DNA of 64,000 bases from Myxacorys almedinensis A (GTDB lineage Bacteria > Cyanobacteriota > Cyanobacteriia > Leptolyngbyales > Leptolyngbyaceae). The position numbers were made by a program, and so were the translations under genes. This document shows positions 38,399-46,193 of this stretch, in pieces (positions within the stretch are counted from its first letter, which is position 1; each line of letters opens with the position of its first letter). Where the stretch lies: NCBI RefSeq assembly GCF_010091945.1, contig NZ_WVIE01000010.1, positions 124,001-188,000 on the forward strand, written 5' to 3'. Under the pieces are notes generated by a model, which saw nothing but the letters and a program-made list of their open reading frames with translations, ran no database searches and was not told the origin of the DNA.

Positions 38399-38412
38399 AG
38401 CGGTTTCCGGAC

Positions 38413-39039
38413 TCACTGACTCAGCCATGCGATCGCTTGTCGAATCCATGCCTCAGCATCATCAGATTTTGACAACGTAGAGCTTTGTCCCACTGATTGC
38501 AGCGCTTGGGTAATTTCGCGATCGGTATAGCCTAGGGCTAAGAGCGTCATTTCTACGTCTTCTTGCACCTTTGAGGCAGGGCCTGCCCCTGGAGCAATCA
38601 CTAGATTTGCCTGCGATCGCCACTCCAAAAGTTTCGTTTTCAGTTCCAGTGCAATGCGCTCTGCGGTTTTTGCTCCTACTCCTGGTGTGCGAGAGAGCAA
38701 CCGCGTATTGCCAGATACGATCGCTTGAACGAGATCTTGCAATCCCAGCGTGTCTAGCAACGCCACTGCTAGCTGCGGCCCAATTCCGCTCACACTCACC
38801 AACTGCCGAAACAAGTCTCGCTCTGCCGAGGAACCAAAGCCAAACAGGGTAACTTGATCCTCTCGCACATTAAGATGGGTAAAAATTTGGGCAGCTTCGC
38901 CTATCTCTGGCAAGTCTTGCGTCAAACGCGGCACAATTTGGATGTCGTAGCCGATATTGTTCACCTCTAGAGTCAGCACCACACGAGAACTGCTAATTTT
39001 TTGAATGACTGCGATCGTACCCTTGAGATAACCAATCAT
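38413..39039 (-). CDS. ruvA: Holliday junction branch migration complex subunit RuvA
   Basis: RuvA binds four-way DNA junctions and loads the RuvB motor. The 208-residue protein has an N-terminal OB-fold (MIGYLKGTIAVIQKISSSRVVLTLEVNNIGYDI), the tandem helix-hairpin-helix region (LVSVSGIGPQLAVALLDTLG and LSRTPGVGAKTAERIALELKTKL) and a C-terminal RuvB-interacting domain (EDVEMTLLALGYTDREITQAL). Length is normal for the family. RuvB and RuvC are not in the window. A 36-bp gap separates it from the sucrose-phosphatase gene upstream, so the two may be co-transcribed. Confidence 0.96.
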   Translation of the reverse strand: MIGYLKGTIAVIQKISSSRVVLTLEVNNIGYDIQIVPRLTQDLPEIGEAAQIFTHLNVREDQVTLFGFGSSAERDLFRQLVSVSGIGPQLAVALLDTLGLQDLVQAIVSGNTRLLSRTPGVGAKTAERIALELKTKLLEWRSQANLVIAPGAGPASKVQEDVEMTLLALGYTDREITQALQSVGQSSTLSKSDDAEAWIRQAIAWLSQ

Positions 39040-39075
39040 TTAAGATCACCAATCCTAAAAGCAAGCCATGAGAGT

Positions 39076-39822
39076 CTAGCGAAAGCCAAAATATTTCAAG
39101 CCTTCAAGAATGCCAGCCGCACAATGGGCAGTGGCTAAATAGCGTTGCGGGTTGGGATGGTGGCGATGCCATTGCAACAGTTCGGGTTGGGCATTACCAA
39201 CGATGATGCCGCATTCCTCTCCTCCCGCAAACAGGGCAATATCATTTCCCGAATCGCCGCAGACGATCGTCTCCCCCGCCGCAAAGCGTAACTGTTGCCG
39301 AATAAAGGTCATGGCGCTGCCTTTGTTGGCATGGCGTGGCAAAATATCTAAATCTTTGCCACTGCTATAAATCAGTTGCCCATCCACACCGCGTTGCTCT
39401 AACGCTGACTCTAACTCAGAGAGAACGTCTACCGCTACGTCTTGAGCGAGTAGAAAACTAACTTTGAAGGGAGACTGCTCTGTTTCTGCCTGCAACACTA
39501 AATCCGAAAAATGCGCGGTGACTGCAAACACCTGATCTCGATTCCATCCCGGAGTCAGGGTTTCTGACCAGCCAGAGTCGGGCGTTGCTTGCCCGGTGCG
39601 ATAAATCTCAGTGCCGACCGAGGCAATCAGCACGTCTGGGTCAATCAGTCCTGCTTCTGCTTGCAGTTGTTGATACAACGTCAGCGATCGCCCGGTTGAA
39701 TAAACGACCTTGGCTCCTTGGGTGTTGCGCTGGTCGGTGAGCCACTGGTTGAGGTGATCTAAGGCAACGTCATCTCCAACTAAAGTATTGTCTAAATCTG
39801 TTACGAGCAGAAACTTCGGCAC
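39076..39822 (-). CDS. spp: Sucrose-6-phosphate phosphatase
   Basis: A 248-residue HAD-superfamily phosphatase that removes phosphate from sucrose-6-phosphate, the last step of sucrose synthesis. HAD motif I LLVTDLDNTLVG carries the nucleophile Asp9 and acid/base Asp11; motif II is VVYSTGRS, the motif III Lys is in RHANKGSAMTFI, and motif IV is ETIVCGDSGNDIALF. The cap domain (about 105-160) and the family's PDVLIASVGTEIY segment fit SPP rather than other HADs. It is a stand-alone phosphatase, not fused to sucrose-phosphate synthase. Confidence 0.93.
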   Translation of the reverse strand: MPKFLLVTDLDNTLVGDDVALDHLNQWLTDQRNTQGAKVVYSTGRSLTLYQQLQAEAGLIDPDVLIASVGTEIYRTGQATPDSGWSETLTPGWNRDQVFAVTAHFSDLVLQAETEQSPFKVSFLLAQDVAVDVLSELESALEQRGVDGQLIYSSGKDLDILPRHANKGSAMTFIRQQLRFAAGETIVCGDSGNDIALFAGGEECGIIVGNAQPELLQWHRHHPNPQRYLATAHCAAGILEGLKYFGFR

Positions 39823-39923
39823 AGGTATCCCCTCTAGACTCTTCTTTAGAGTTTATCGATCTGTGGCAAGATTACCTAATGCTAGGGAAAGAAAGCCTGA
39901 TGAGCCGGGTTGGTAGCCGAATT

Positions 39924-40511
39924 TTAGCCTGGAGTTTGGAGGACGGATTTTAGCTCATCGGGTGTATTGCAGTTAAACAAAATCCTCGGTTCACAGGGTA
40001 GTTCTTGAATCACCTGAGTGGATAACCACCGTTGAAACGAGCGCCCGCCTTGCTCAATGAACTGTTCTAAGGCTGATAAACGATTGGTTCGGTAGAACCC
40101 GCACAAAGGTTGCCATCCTTTCTCGTGTTTGGGAAGCAGGGCAACGGCAGCGTCTGGCACGCCATCTAGCGAGGCTGCCCAAGGTTGAAGTTGGGTGCCA
40201 TCTAATCGAGGGAGGTCGCAGGCTAAGAGCAAAATCCACGGGGTAGAGACGTGAGGTAAGGCTTGAGCAACTGCGATCGCAGGACCTCGCGGCTCGATTT
40301 CAGCAATAAATTGTGCCTCAGATGGCACCCGCGATCGATACGCTTCAACTCTGGAGGTGACGACGTAAATCTCATCACTGCACAACAATGCTGCCTCGCA
40401 AACCCGCCGCAACAGGGGAACGCCGTCGATCTCGATAAGCGCCTTGTCTCGACCCATGCGGGAGCTTTGTCCGCCTGCCAAAATGATTGTGGTTACTTGA
40501 TTAGTGATCAA
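39924..40511 (-). CDS. mobA: Molybdenum cofactor guanylyltransferase MobA
   Basis: MobA attaches GMP to molybdopterin. The start contains TTIILAGGQSSRMGRDKALIEIDG, the nucleotide-binding signature of the family, and LLLACDLPRLDG holds the metal-binding Asp. No ATG precedes the domain closely; TTG at 40511 or 40517 gives a protein of about 195 residues, normal for MobA. An upstream open frame to 40616 would add about 35 Pro/Leu-rich residues encoded by repeat DNA (40528-40616), which is unlikely to belong to the enzyme, though it is in frame. Confidence 0.88.
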   Translation of the reverse strand: MITNQVTTIILAGGQSSRMGRDKALIEIDGVPLLRRVCEAALLCSDEIYVVTSRVEAYRSRVPSEAQFIAEIEPRGPAIAVAQALPHVSTPWILLLACDLPRLDGTQLQPWAASLDGVPDAAVALLPKHEKGWQPLCGFYRTNRLSALEQFIEQGGRSFQRWLSTQVIQELPCEPRILFNCNTPDELKSVLQTPG

Positions 40512-40527
40512 TTTCAACTCGTTTGGG

Positions 40528-40593
40528 ACTAGGAGGTGAGGGGGAGAGGGGGTAAGAGGGCGGAGGGGTGAGAGGGTGGAGGGAGATGTTACC
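40528..40593. repeat. Purine-rich low-complexity tract before mobA
   Basis: About 66 bp of G/A-rich sequence (GGAGGTGAGGGGGAGAGG and similar). The segment GGGACTAGGAGGTGAGGG resembles the GGGGATTAGGAGGAGAGG that follows repeat copy 1 at 10341, so it is probably part of the same element. Confidence 0.6.
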
Positions 40594-40621
40594 CATCCAC
40601 TCATCCACTCATCCACTCATC
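40594..40621. repeat. Octanucleotide tandem repeat
   Basis: ATCCACTC occurs three times in a row and continues as ATCGATTC into the 46-bp repeat. A unit of 8 bp makes length change by slippage plausible. Confidence 0.85.
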
Positions 40622-40660
40622 GATTCCCAGTCCATCATTTCAATCTTGACAGACCACTAG
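40615..40660 (-). repeat. CTAGTGGTCTGTC repeat, copy 3 (46 bp)
   Basis: It matches 26261-26306 at 45 of 46 positions. Its CTAG end supplies the TAG stop codon (40657-40659) of the TIGR02588 gene, so the element abuts that gene exactly. Confidence 0.9.
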
Positions 40661-41079
40661 GGCAATTTGTAACTCGCAACCCGAACCGTCAGGTTGCCTT
40701 GGCGGGGATCGCGGCGAAAAATAAATGCACCTTCTTGAGTTTCCCCATCGGATAGAAAATCAATGTGCTGATCACCCGACTCTTCGATCTGCCCGTTCAC
40801 CCGCAACTCAGCGATCACCTGAACCGATTCAACCGTTTCGCCGCCCGTGTTAGAAACCGTAAACGGAACGTAAAACTTCCCCTTGGCTTCCCGAATTTCT
40901 GGAGAGGGCTGAACCTCTACGACAGGGGGGCGAGCGTCCTCAGTTGCCCAAGCGTAGATTACAAGACCCGCGATCGCGCCCAAAATTCCGGAGGCAATGC
41001 CGAAGGTTGTCCACTCTGCAACGGTGCGCTGCGGTTTATCAGAGCTTTTGCCCTGGGGTGATTGGGGAGATGAAGTCAT
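40657..41079 (-). CDS. TIGR02588-family membrane-anchored protein
   Basis: A 140-residue protein from ATG 41079. One membrane helix (about 24-46; FGIASGILGAIAGLVIYAW) is followed by a small beta-rich domain (VVEVQPSPEIREAKGKFYVPFTVSNTGGETVESVQVIAELRVNG) with the pattern of TIGR02588 proteins. The ATG overlaps the stop of the TIGR02587 gene (ATGA), and the two families are known to occur side by side. The function of the pair is not known. The stop codon is provided by a repeat element. Confidence 0.88.
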   Translation of the reverse strand: MTSSPQSPQGKSSDKPQRTVAEWTTFGIASGILGAIAGLVIYAWATEDARPPVVEVQPSPEIREAKGKFYVPFTVSNTGGETVESVQVIAELRVNGQIEESGDQHIDFLSDGETQEGAFIFRRDPRQGNLTVRVASYKLP

Positions 41080-41987
41080 ATCGCGAGCCGCCCAGCAGAG
41101 CCGCCGACCGCCGCCGGTAACCCTAGCAAAATCGTGTAGCTCAGCCACACCTGCCACGGGTCGCCAAACTCTAGCTTTTGAAAGAAAAATAGCATCACCA
41201 TCGCCGCAATCAGAGATACCAAATAGGACGCGATCGTTTCACTGAGCGGACGCTGAAAAATGCCTTTCTGCTGTCGTCGCTGTTGATAATTTGTGAACCC
41301 TGACGCAAACACAATGCAGTAAGAAATCAGTAATGAGGCTGCCATGATCAGGAGCAACCAACCTGCCGAGGCGGCTGAGGCTAACATGGGGATTTCATCG
41401 GTAGGGGCGATGTTAAAAGCGATAATTGTTGCCCCAATGAGCGTGGCGCTGATGTCGGAAAGCGTAGCATTGAGGGATTGAGATTTAGAAACTGGAGGCA
41501 CTGTTTCTTCAACCGGGTCTTCATCACCTTTGAGAAATTGATTCGCCAAAGCTACCCCTAACGAAAATGGCACCCCTTCATAAATGAGTTTGCCCAATAC
41601 TTCATGGAGCGGAGTTTGCAGCGTAATTTCTTGCAGCAATGCTAAAACTAATCCAGTACAAACAATACCAATGGCGATCGCTTCTACGCTGTCTATCAGG
41701 GCACTCGCCGTTCGAGAATCGCTGGTGCGACGAAACCCTGCCGTTTGATTGAGAAAAAAGATGAATCCAAACATCAACACTAGAGCCAACAGCATTCTGA
41801 TCGGACCGATATATGAGCCAATCCACCAAACTTCCATTGTGTAAAGCAACGGAATGCCAAATAGGAATCCGCCTGATGCTCCTCGCAGCAGATCGCTCAG
41901 TTCTGTGCGCCATTGCTTTGCTAAACCCATGTCAACAGGGGGTGCTGAAAGATGATCATCGCGGTTATGACGATATTCACAATTCAC
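41076..41987 (-). CDS. TIGR02587-family integral membrane protein
   Basis: A protein of up to 303 residues with about eight hydrophobic segments (GASGGFLFGIPLLYTMEVWWIG, IRMLLALVLMFGFIFFL, AIAIGIVCTGLVLALLQEITLQ, GWLLLIMAASLLISYCIVFASGF and others). ATG 41987 and ATG 41930 (MGLAKQWRTELSDLLRG) are both possible; the latter begins at the family-like segment. It is translationally coupled to the TIGR02588 gene, so the products probably form one membrane complex. No transport motif or catalytic residues are recognisable. Confidence 0.88.
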   Translation of the reverse strand: MNCEYRHNRDDHLSAPPVDMGLAKQWRTELSDLLRGASGGFLFGIPLLYTMEVWWIGSYIGPIRMLLALVLMFGFIFFLNQTAGFRRTSDSRTASALIDSVEAIAIGIVCTGLVLALLQEITLQTPLHEVLGKLIYEGVPFSLGVALANQFLKGDEDPVEETVPPVSKSQSLNATLSDISATLIGATIIAFNIAPTDEIPMLASAASAGWLLLIMAASLLISYCIVFASGFTNYQQRRQQKGIFQRPLSETIASYLVSLIAAMVMLFFFQKLEFGDPWQVWLSYTILLGLPAAVGGSAGRLAI

Positions 41988-42053
41988 GACATTAAATCAC
42001 GATATTAAATTTAAAGATGCGATCGCACCTGTCATTCCTCCAAAGACAGAATG

Positions 42054-42079
42054 TTATCTTAGCTACGAAACTAAGATAA
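42054..42079. promoter_or_regulatory. 9-bp inverted repeat in the TIGR02587/TIGR03792 divergent spacer
   Basis: TTATCTTAG-(8)-CTAAGATAA is exact. TTGACG follows 2 bp after on the plus strand, so it overlaps the likely promoter of the rightward gene. It could be an operator or a leader hairpin. Confidence 0.45.
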
Positions 42080-42213
42080 GTTGACGAGATCACTGAACGT
42101 TAGAACTTGATTGTACAACCCTAACTACAACCACAACAGTATCACCAAGGTTGCTGCATAACACTACGCTGCTGCGTAACAATAAAGAAGTCGGCAAACG
42201 CATGCTCAATACT

Positions 42214-42522
42214 ATGGTGATTGAATGGCTAAAGGTCAGGGTTCCGATTTCCCTCCGCGAAACCTATATTCAAAAAGATGCCGAGATCTGGACAACGGCT
42301 CTGTCGAAGTATCCGGGCTATGTTGGTAAAGAAATCTGGTTTAACCCAAACGACGACACCGAACTGATTATGGTGATCTATTGGCAAACCAAAGAAGCCT
42401 GGAAATCGATTCCGGCTGAGGTACTGCGAGAGAGCGATCGCCAGTTTACCGAAGCCATGGGACAGGCGTTTCCCTTTGTTGAAGAAGGCGAGTATCACGT
42501 CCGTAAGTTTGGCAATCACTAG
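42214..42522 (+). CDS. TIGR03792-family protein (ABM-like fold)
   Basis: A 102-residue protein starting MVIEWLKVRVPISLRETYIQKDAEIWTTALSKYPGYVGKEIW, the TIGR03792 pattern; in-frame ATG 42202 would add four residues. The family has a ferredoxin-like/antibiotic-monooxygenase-like fold, but no enzymatic function is established. The stop codon lies inside the first unit of a 14-bp tandem duplication, so later copies are downstream of translation. It is 63 bp before the zinc-ribbon gene on the same strand. Confidence 0.87.
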   Translation: MVIEWLKVRVPISLRETYIQKDAEIWTTALSKYPGYVGKEIWFNPNDDTELIMVIYWQTKEAWKSIPAEVLRESDRQFTEAMGQAFPFVEEGEYHVRKFGNH

Positions 42523-42543
42523 TTGGCAATCACTAGTTGGCAA
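42509..42543. repeat. Tandem duplication, 14 bp x 2.5, spanning a stop codon
   Basis: TTGGCAATCACTAG is present twice exactly plus TTGGCAA. The first copy encodes the last residues and TAG stop of the TIGR03792 gene. Confidence 0.92.
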
Positions 42544-42585
42544 CGGCTGGAAAAAGCGTTATTCACGTCACCCTGATTACTTGTT

Positions 42586-42948
42586 ATGTTGTCTTGTCCA
42601 AAATGTCATCAACCCCTTAAAAAGCGCGATGCGATCGTATGCCCCCACTGCCGCACCGAGTTGAAAGCCCACGGTCACGCTGGCATTCCGCTCTATCGCG
42701 CTACCGGGAAAGAGCCACTGTGCAGAACCTGCCTCTATGATGCCGATGATACGTGCAACTATCCTCAGCGCCCTGATGCGTGGGAATGCACCCTGTACCG
42801 CGATACTCGCCTGGTTGCAACCGTGAGCACCCCAACCTCCCGTGACTCGAAGCCATCGCCGCAAGTTTGGGTACGGCGAAACATCGTTTGGGTTGCGATC
42901 GCGGGGCTTTTGGTGGTTAGTTTCTTGATCGCTGCTTCTAAACGTTAG
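42586..42948 (+). CDS. Zinc-ribbon protein with C-terminal membrane anchor
   Basis: A 120-residue protein. The N-terminal zinc ribbon has CPKC (4-7) and CPHC (19-22); a second Cys cluster follows (LCRTCLYDADDTCNYPQRPDAWECTLY). A single C-terminal hydrophobic helix (about 98-115; IVWVAIAGLLVVSFLIAA) would anchor it with the ribbon in the cytoplasm. It is followed by only three codons before the end of the converging GvpF/L gene (4-bp overlap). No catalytic domain is present. Confidence 0.85.
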   Translation: MLSCPKCHQPLKKRDAIVCPHCRTELKAHGHAGIPLYRATGKEPLCRTCLYDADDTCNYPQRPDAWECTLYRDTRLVATVSTPTSRDSKPSPQVWVRRNIVWVAIAGLLVVSFLIAASKR

Positions 42949-43616
42949 ACAAAATGGTACGGCGGCAAAGCGTCACCTAGGGTTAGCTCCCAGGTAGGGC
43001 AAAGGCTTTGCCACAGTTCTAGCCGTGTGTAAAGGGTGTCTTCTGCTTCCCGGTTAACCAGCAAATAAATCTTCTCGTCCTCAGAGCCAGTCTTCTTGAG
43101 CAAATGATTTGGGTAAGATTGTGCGATCGCGTCTAATAGCGTCCTCAGTTCTTGCTGCTGCTGCGTTTGCTGGTGTAATTGCTGCTGATAGCGCTGCTTC
43201 TTTGCCAGAAAATAGTCTTTTCCTTTCAAAGCTGAATCCAACTCTGGCTGAGCATCATCGCTGGGCACCAGTTTCAGGCGATACTCTGCCTTTCCTTCAA
43301 ACTGGTTGAGCTTTGCCAGATATTTGTCTTGGTTTGCCTCCAGATGTTGGAGCAGATTTTCCGGCGAAACAAAGCATGTGCCAAACCGCAAGGGCAGAAT
43401 GGTGGTTGCCCAAAACAGATCGCAAATGATGCGATCGTGGGTCAAGACCGCCTGAACCAAGCGATGATCATTTTGCTGAATCTCATCTAAATCTACGTTT
43501 GGTTCTACTAGTGCCGAGAGAGCTAAGGTTCTAACGACTTGAACCTGCCCTGCAATTCCATCTTGCTCAAATTGCCAGTCTGTTTTAGGTGTTTTGAAAA
43601 ATGCGTAGGTATACAT
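42945..43616 (-). CDS. GvpF/GvpL-family protein, isolated
   Basis: A 223-residue protein of the GvpL/GvpF family, minor components of gas vesicles that bind the vesicle shell protein during assembly. It starts MYTYAFFKTP, then contains LVEPNVDLDEIQQNDHRLVQAVLTHDRIICDLFWATTILPLRFGTCF (the conserved GvpF core), a Gln-rich coiled coil (about 140-165) and YLLVNREAEDTLYTRLELWQSLCP. No gvpA, gvpC or gvpN gene is in the window, so a role in gas vesicles cannot be assumed. It is downstream of the DUF4350 gene. Confidence 0.88.
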   Translation of the reverse strand: MYTYAFFKTPKTDWQFEQDGIAGQVQVVRTLALSALVEPNVDLDEIQQNDHRLVQAVLTHDRIICDLFWATTILPLRFGTCFVSPENLLQHLEANQDKYLAKLNQFEGKAEYRLKLVPSDDAQPELDSALKGKDYFLAKKQRYQQQLHQQTQQQQELRTLLDAIAQSYPNHLLKKTGSEDEKIYLLVNREAEDTLYTRLELWQSLCPTWELTLGDALPPYHFV

Positions 43617-43714
43617 CCCCGACTCTACTCGACATCGCCATCTCTGAGTCTAGGCGATAGTTTCTAAAGCTGGGGAACCTCAGTCGCAAAACTTTGGAGT
43701 TTGAGAGCCGATAC

Positions 43715-44869
43715 TCATCGCGGCAAATGGCTTCGTACCTCCTGAATCCGGTTGAGCCATGTCAACAGCCCTTGCTTACTAAAATGCTGACCCTGGGGCA
43801 AAATTTGCTCCAACTCTTCCGCAGAGCGCCCTGTCTGCTCTACCCAAGCCGACTTCAGGGCAGCAATATCCTCTAGGCGAGTGAATGAATCTCCCAACCC
43901 CAGCGATCGCTGAATCTGACGCTGCTCTTCGCGCCCCACCACAGTTGTGACAAATTCACTGCGATTGGCGTGATAGAGCACTCCTGCTAACGCTTCGATG
44001 TATGCCCCGCTATTGGTTTTCGCCACTTCGGCTAGAGGAACGGGTTGCCCAAAGCGACGATTGCTAGCCCAAATCAGCACCAGCAGCAGCACGATCGCTT
44101 GTACCGCAAAAGGCAGCAACGGCGTTTTCAGCAAATAACTGACCCAATCTTGAGCATCTTCGCGGTTGGCAACCTCTGGCTCTTTATACCCGTGCAGATA
44201 TTCATCGACCCAGACTGACTGGCTATTTTGGGTGACGAGTTTTTCTAAAAACGCAAAATTTCCCGGCTCATCTTGGTAGGCATTAGCTGCTAGAAAGGGG
44301 GTGATCGAATAGATGACGCGCCCTTTGCCGATGCTCTCTTCCCACACGATCGCCCCATAGCGATCGCTTAGCACTGGCTCTGGGGTGAAAAAGCCGGGGT
44401 TGTCAGTCCCTGCGATCGCGGCGGGTTGATTGGTTAGGGAGGAGGAATCGGTCAACTGTTGCCGTCGCCCGGTGTCAATCCTGATGCCCTCATGGAGGGT
44501 TGTAAACGAGGCGGCTGTTGCCGATGGGTTGCCTGCTCCTAGGACAATTAAGGTGTTTCCGCGCTGCACCCACTCTCGCTCTGTCTGCGCCAACCTGGAA
44601 GGCAGAGCGGGAGTATTGACCTGCAAAAAAGTTGTTTTTGCATCGTTGCGAGAACGGGTAAAGTCGGCAGAGGGCTTTTTCCAGCGTTGCACAGGCGTGC
44701 CTTGACGCTCCATGTAGGCATACCATGCGCCATAGCCATCGGGCGCACGGCTAAAGGTAGACCCGCTGGCTTGGCGATTGCTCCTGGGAGCTATCAATAG
44801 CGTTAATAGGACGAGTGCCGCGATCGCAACCACTCCTACCCAAATTCTCCGATCACGGGGCTTTAGCAC
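43715..44869 (-). CDS. DUF4350-domain membrane protein
   Basis: A 384-residue protein. One N-terminal membrane helix (about 9-27; IWVGVVAIAALVLLTLLIAP) precedes a Rossmann-like extracytoplasmic domain typical of DUF4350 (DGYGAWYAYMERQGTPVQRWKKP ... GNTLIVLGAGNPSA ... WVDEYLHGY), then a second membrane helix (about 254-270; LPFAVQAIVLLLVLIWA) and a helical C-terminal cytosolic part. DUF4350 genes are often found beside DUF4129 genes, as here. Both are thought to act in envelope or MoxR-linked processes, but the role is unknown. Confidence 0.87.
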   Translation of the reverse strand: MLKPRDRRIWVGVVAIAALVLLTLLIAPRSNRQASGSTFSRAPDGYGAWYAYMERQGTPVQRWKKPSADFTRSRNDAKTTFLQVNTPALPSRLAQTEREWVQRGNTLIVLGAGNPSATAASFTTLHEGIRIDTGRRQQLTDSSSLTNQPAAIAGTDNPGFFTPEPVLSDRYGAIVWEESIGKGRVIYSITPFLAANAYQDEPGNFAFLEKLVTQNSQSVWVDEYLHGYKEPEVANREDAQDWVSYLLKTPLLPFAVQAIVLLLVLIWASNRRFGQPVPLAEVAKTNSGAYIEALAGVLYHANRSEFVTTVVGREEQRQIQRSLGLGDSFTRLEDIAALKSAWVEQTGRSAEELEQILPQGQHFSKQGLLTWLNRIQEVRSHLPR

Positions 44870-44926
44870 GCTTCACCTGCTCTACTAACTGAGATCCACT
44901 AGCCTGAATGTGTTAACTCAAATCCA

Positions 44927-45550
44927 TCAACCTAAATCGCTGGTTTGAGGGCTGCGTTCAAGGTCACCATAAGCCTGCTGACACTGATTAAAGGTTTCGA
45001 CTGAAATGGCAGCATTGCCAAAGCACAACTGCTCGTGAGTTCTAAGCAGCGTTTGGTAGGCGTGCGATCGCGGCAACCGTTGCACCAACTGCCAATACTC
45101 TCGATCGGTGCGGCTCGCCTGATGAGGCACGAGTTTCCCGTCATTAAGCCGTTGAAGCATTGCCATGTAGAGCGCGCGGCACGCTTCCCGATAATTTCCC
45201 TGGGTCTGAAACCGCTGCACCTCTGCGAGCCATAGCGCGATCGGGCGGTCTTGGGCGGTAGAGTCGGCTCTGGGGTAAAGCCGTTGAGCACCCTTCGGAT
45301 TTTTTGGATCGAGATAGGGACTGAGCCATCGATACAGTTGCCAACCGAGCCACAAGAGCAACAGGGCAACAATTAGCCAAAACGCGACCCGAAACACTTG
45401 CCTCGGAAAATCCCATTGAGGCACATCTGGCACAGTCGGCATATCAAACTTGGGAGAATGCAGTTCAATCCATTCGCCGATGCGCCACCACACCTTTTGC
45501 AACTGCCAATCTAAGCTATCGCGCTGAAAAGTCCCTGCCGTCATCGTCAT
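44927..45550 (-). CDS. DUF4129-domain membrane protein
   Basis: A 207-residue protein with one central membrane helix (about 56-74; VAFWLIVALLLLWLGWQLY) and a C-terminal DUF4129 domain (WLAEVQRFQTQGNYREACRALYMAMLQRLNDGKLVPHQASRTDREYWQ). Such domains resemble the C-termini of transglutaminase-like envelope proteins. It is 31 bp downstream of the CPP1-like gene and 57 bp upstream of DUF4350, so the three probably form an operon. Confidence 0.85.
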   Translation of the reverse strand: MTMTAGTFQRDSLDWQLQKVWWRIGEWIELHSPKFDMPTVPDVPQWDFPRQVFRVAFWLIVALLLLWLGWQLYRWLSPYLDPKNPKGAQRLYPRADSTAQDRPIALWLAEVQRFQTQGNYREACRALYMAMLQRLNDGKLVPHQASRTDREYWQLVQRLPRSHAYQTLLRTHEQLCFGNAAISVETFNQCQQAYGDLERSPQTSDLG

Positions 45551-45581
45551 TCTCGCCGGTGAGGTAAACGCTGCTAAAAGG

Positions 45582-46193
45582 CTATTTTGTGAAGCTGCTA
45601 ACCAGCCACAAAATGAGAAACGTCACTATGCTAATGAAGACATCATCTCGCGGTAGACCGGGCACATAGGGGAGAATTAGACCGTAGAGCAGACCCCCGA
45701 TCGCAAACCCCAGCACCAAGCCGCCAATCCCCAGCAACACCGCGCGCCCTAGCTTTTGCTCTTTTCGGTAGAGCAGGTAGAGCGTCGAGCCAGTCGCGAT
45801 CGCCATCGCCACTTGTAACACAGAATCAACCGGGTAAAAATAAACGGCTGCCCCCGTCGCTGCTAAAATGCCCCCTGGCAAGGCAATATCGGCTGAACTG
45901 GGCGTGTCGATCCACTGCTGGAGCCATCGGGACGACTTGGCAGGTGCAGGCGTTTGCGGAGCCGCTGCCGGAGCCAACTTTTCTGGAAATCGAATGCCTT
46001 CTGGAACTTTGATCTTGCCTTCTTGGCGGAGTCGCAAGCGATCCATCAAGACTGCATCGTAGGCAGCCTCAACCTCGGAAATCTTGCGCTGATCTCCGGC
46101 TAAGTCTGCCACTAGCCGAGTCCGGGCGGCTTGAATTTCTTCAAACGAAGAGCCTTCGGGAACACCAAGTTTTTCGTAGGGACTATCGCTCAT
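45582..46193 (-). CDS. CPP1-like J-domain-related membrane protein
   Basis: A 203-residue protein. The N-terminal part (about 5-60; SPYEKLGVPEGSSFEEIQAARTRLVAD) resembles a J domain but lacks HPD, and the C-terminal half has three to four membrane helices (GGILAATGAAVYFY, VLQVAMAIATGSTLYLL, AVLLGIGGLVLGFAIGGLLYGLIL, FISIVTFLILWLVSSF). This matches the cyanobacterial/plastid CPP1 family, chaperone-like partners of protochlorophyllide oxidoreductase in plants. Whether the bacterial form acts on chlorophyll enzymes is not established. Confidence 0.88.
   Translation of the reverse strand: MSDSPYEKLGVPEGSSFEEIQAARTRLVADLAGDQRKISEVEAAYDAVLMDRLRLRQEGKIKVPEGIRFPEKLAPAAAPQTPAPAKSSRWLQQWIDTPSSADIALPGGILAATGAAVYFYPVDSVLQVAMAIATGSTLYLLYRKEQKLGRAVLLGIGGLVLGFAIGGLLYGLILPYVPGLPRDDVFISIVTFLILWLVSSFTK

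Larger units (their letters stand above)
37938..38412. other. Spacer with a duplicated gene start and a tandem repeat
   Basis: A 475-bp spacer between the Rpn gene and ruvA. A 62-codon frame at 37921-38109 (IEFLLSLNIPQSAIAHLKII) follows Rpn but has no recognisable relatives. It is followed by the gene-start duplicate (38158-38216) and a 14-bp tandem duplication (38371-38398). Confidence 0.5.
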
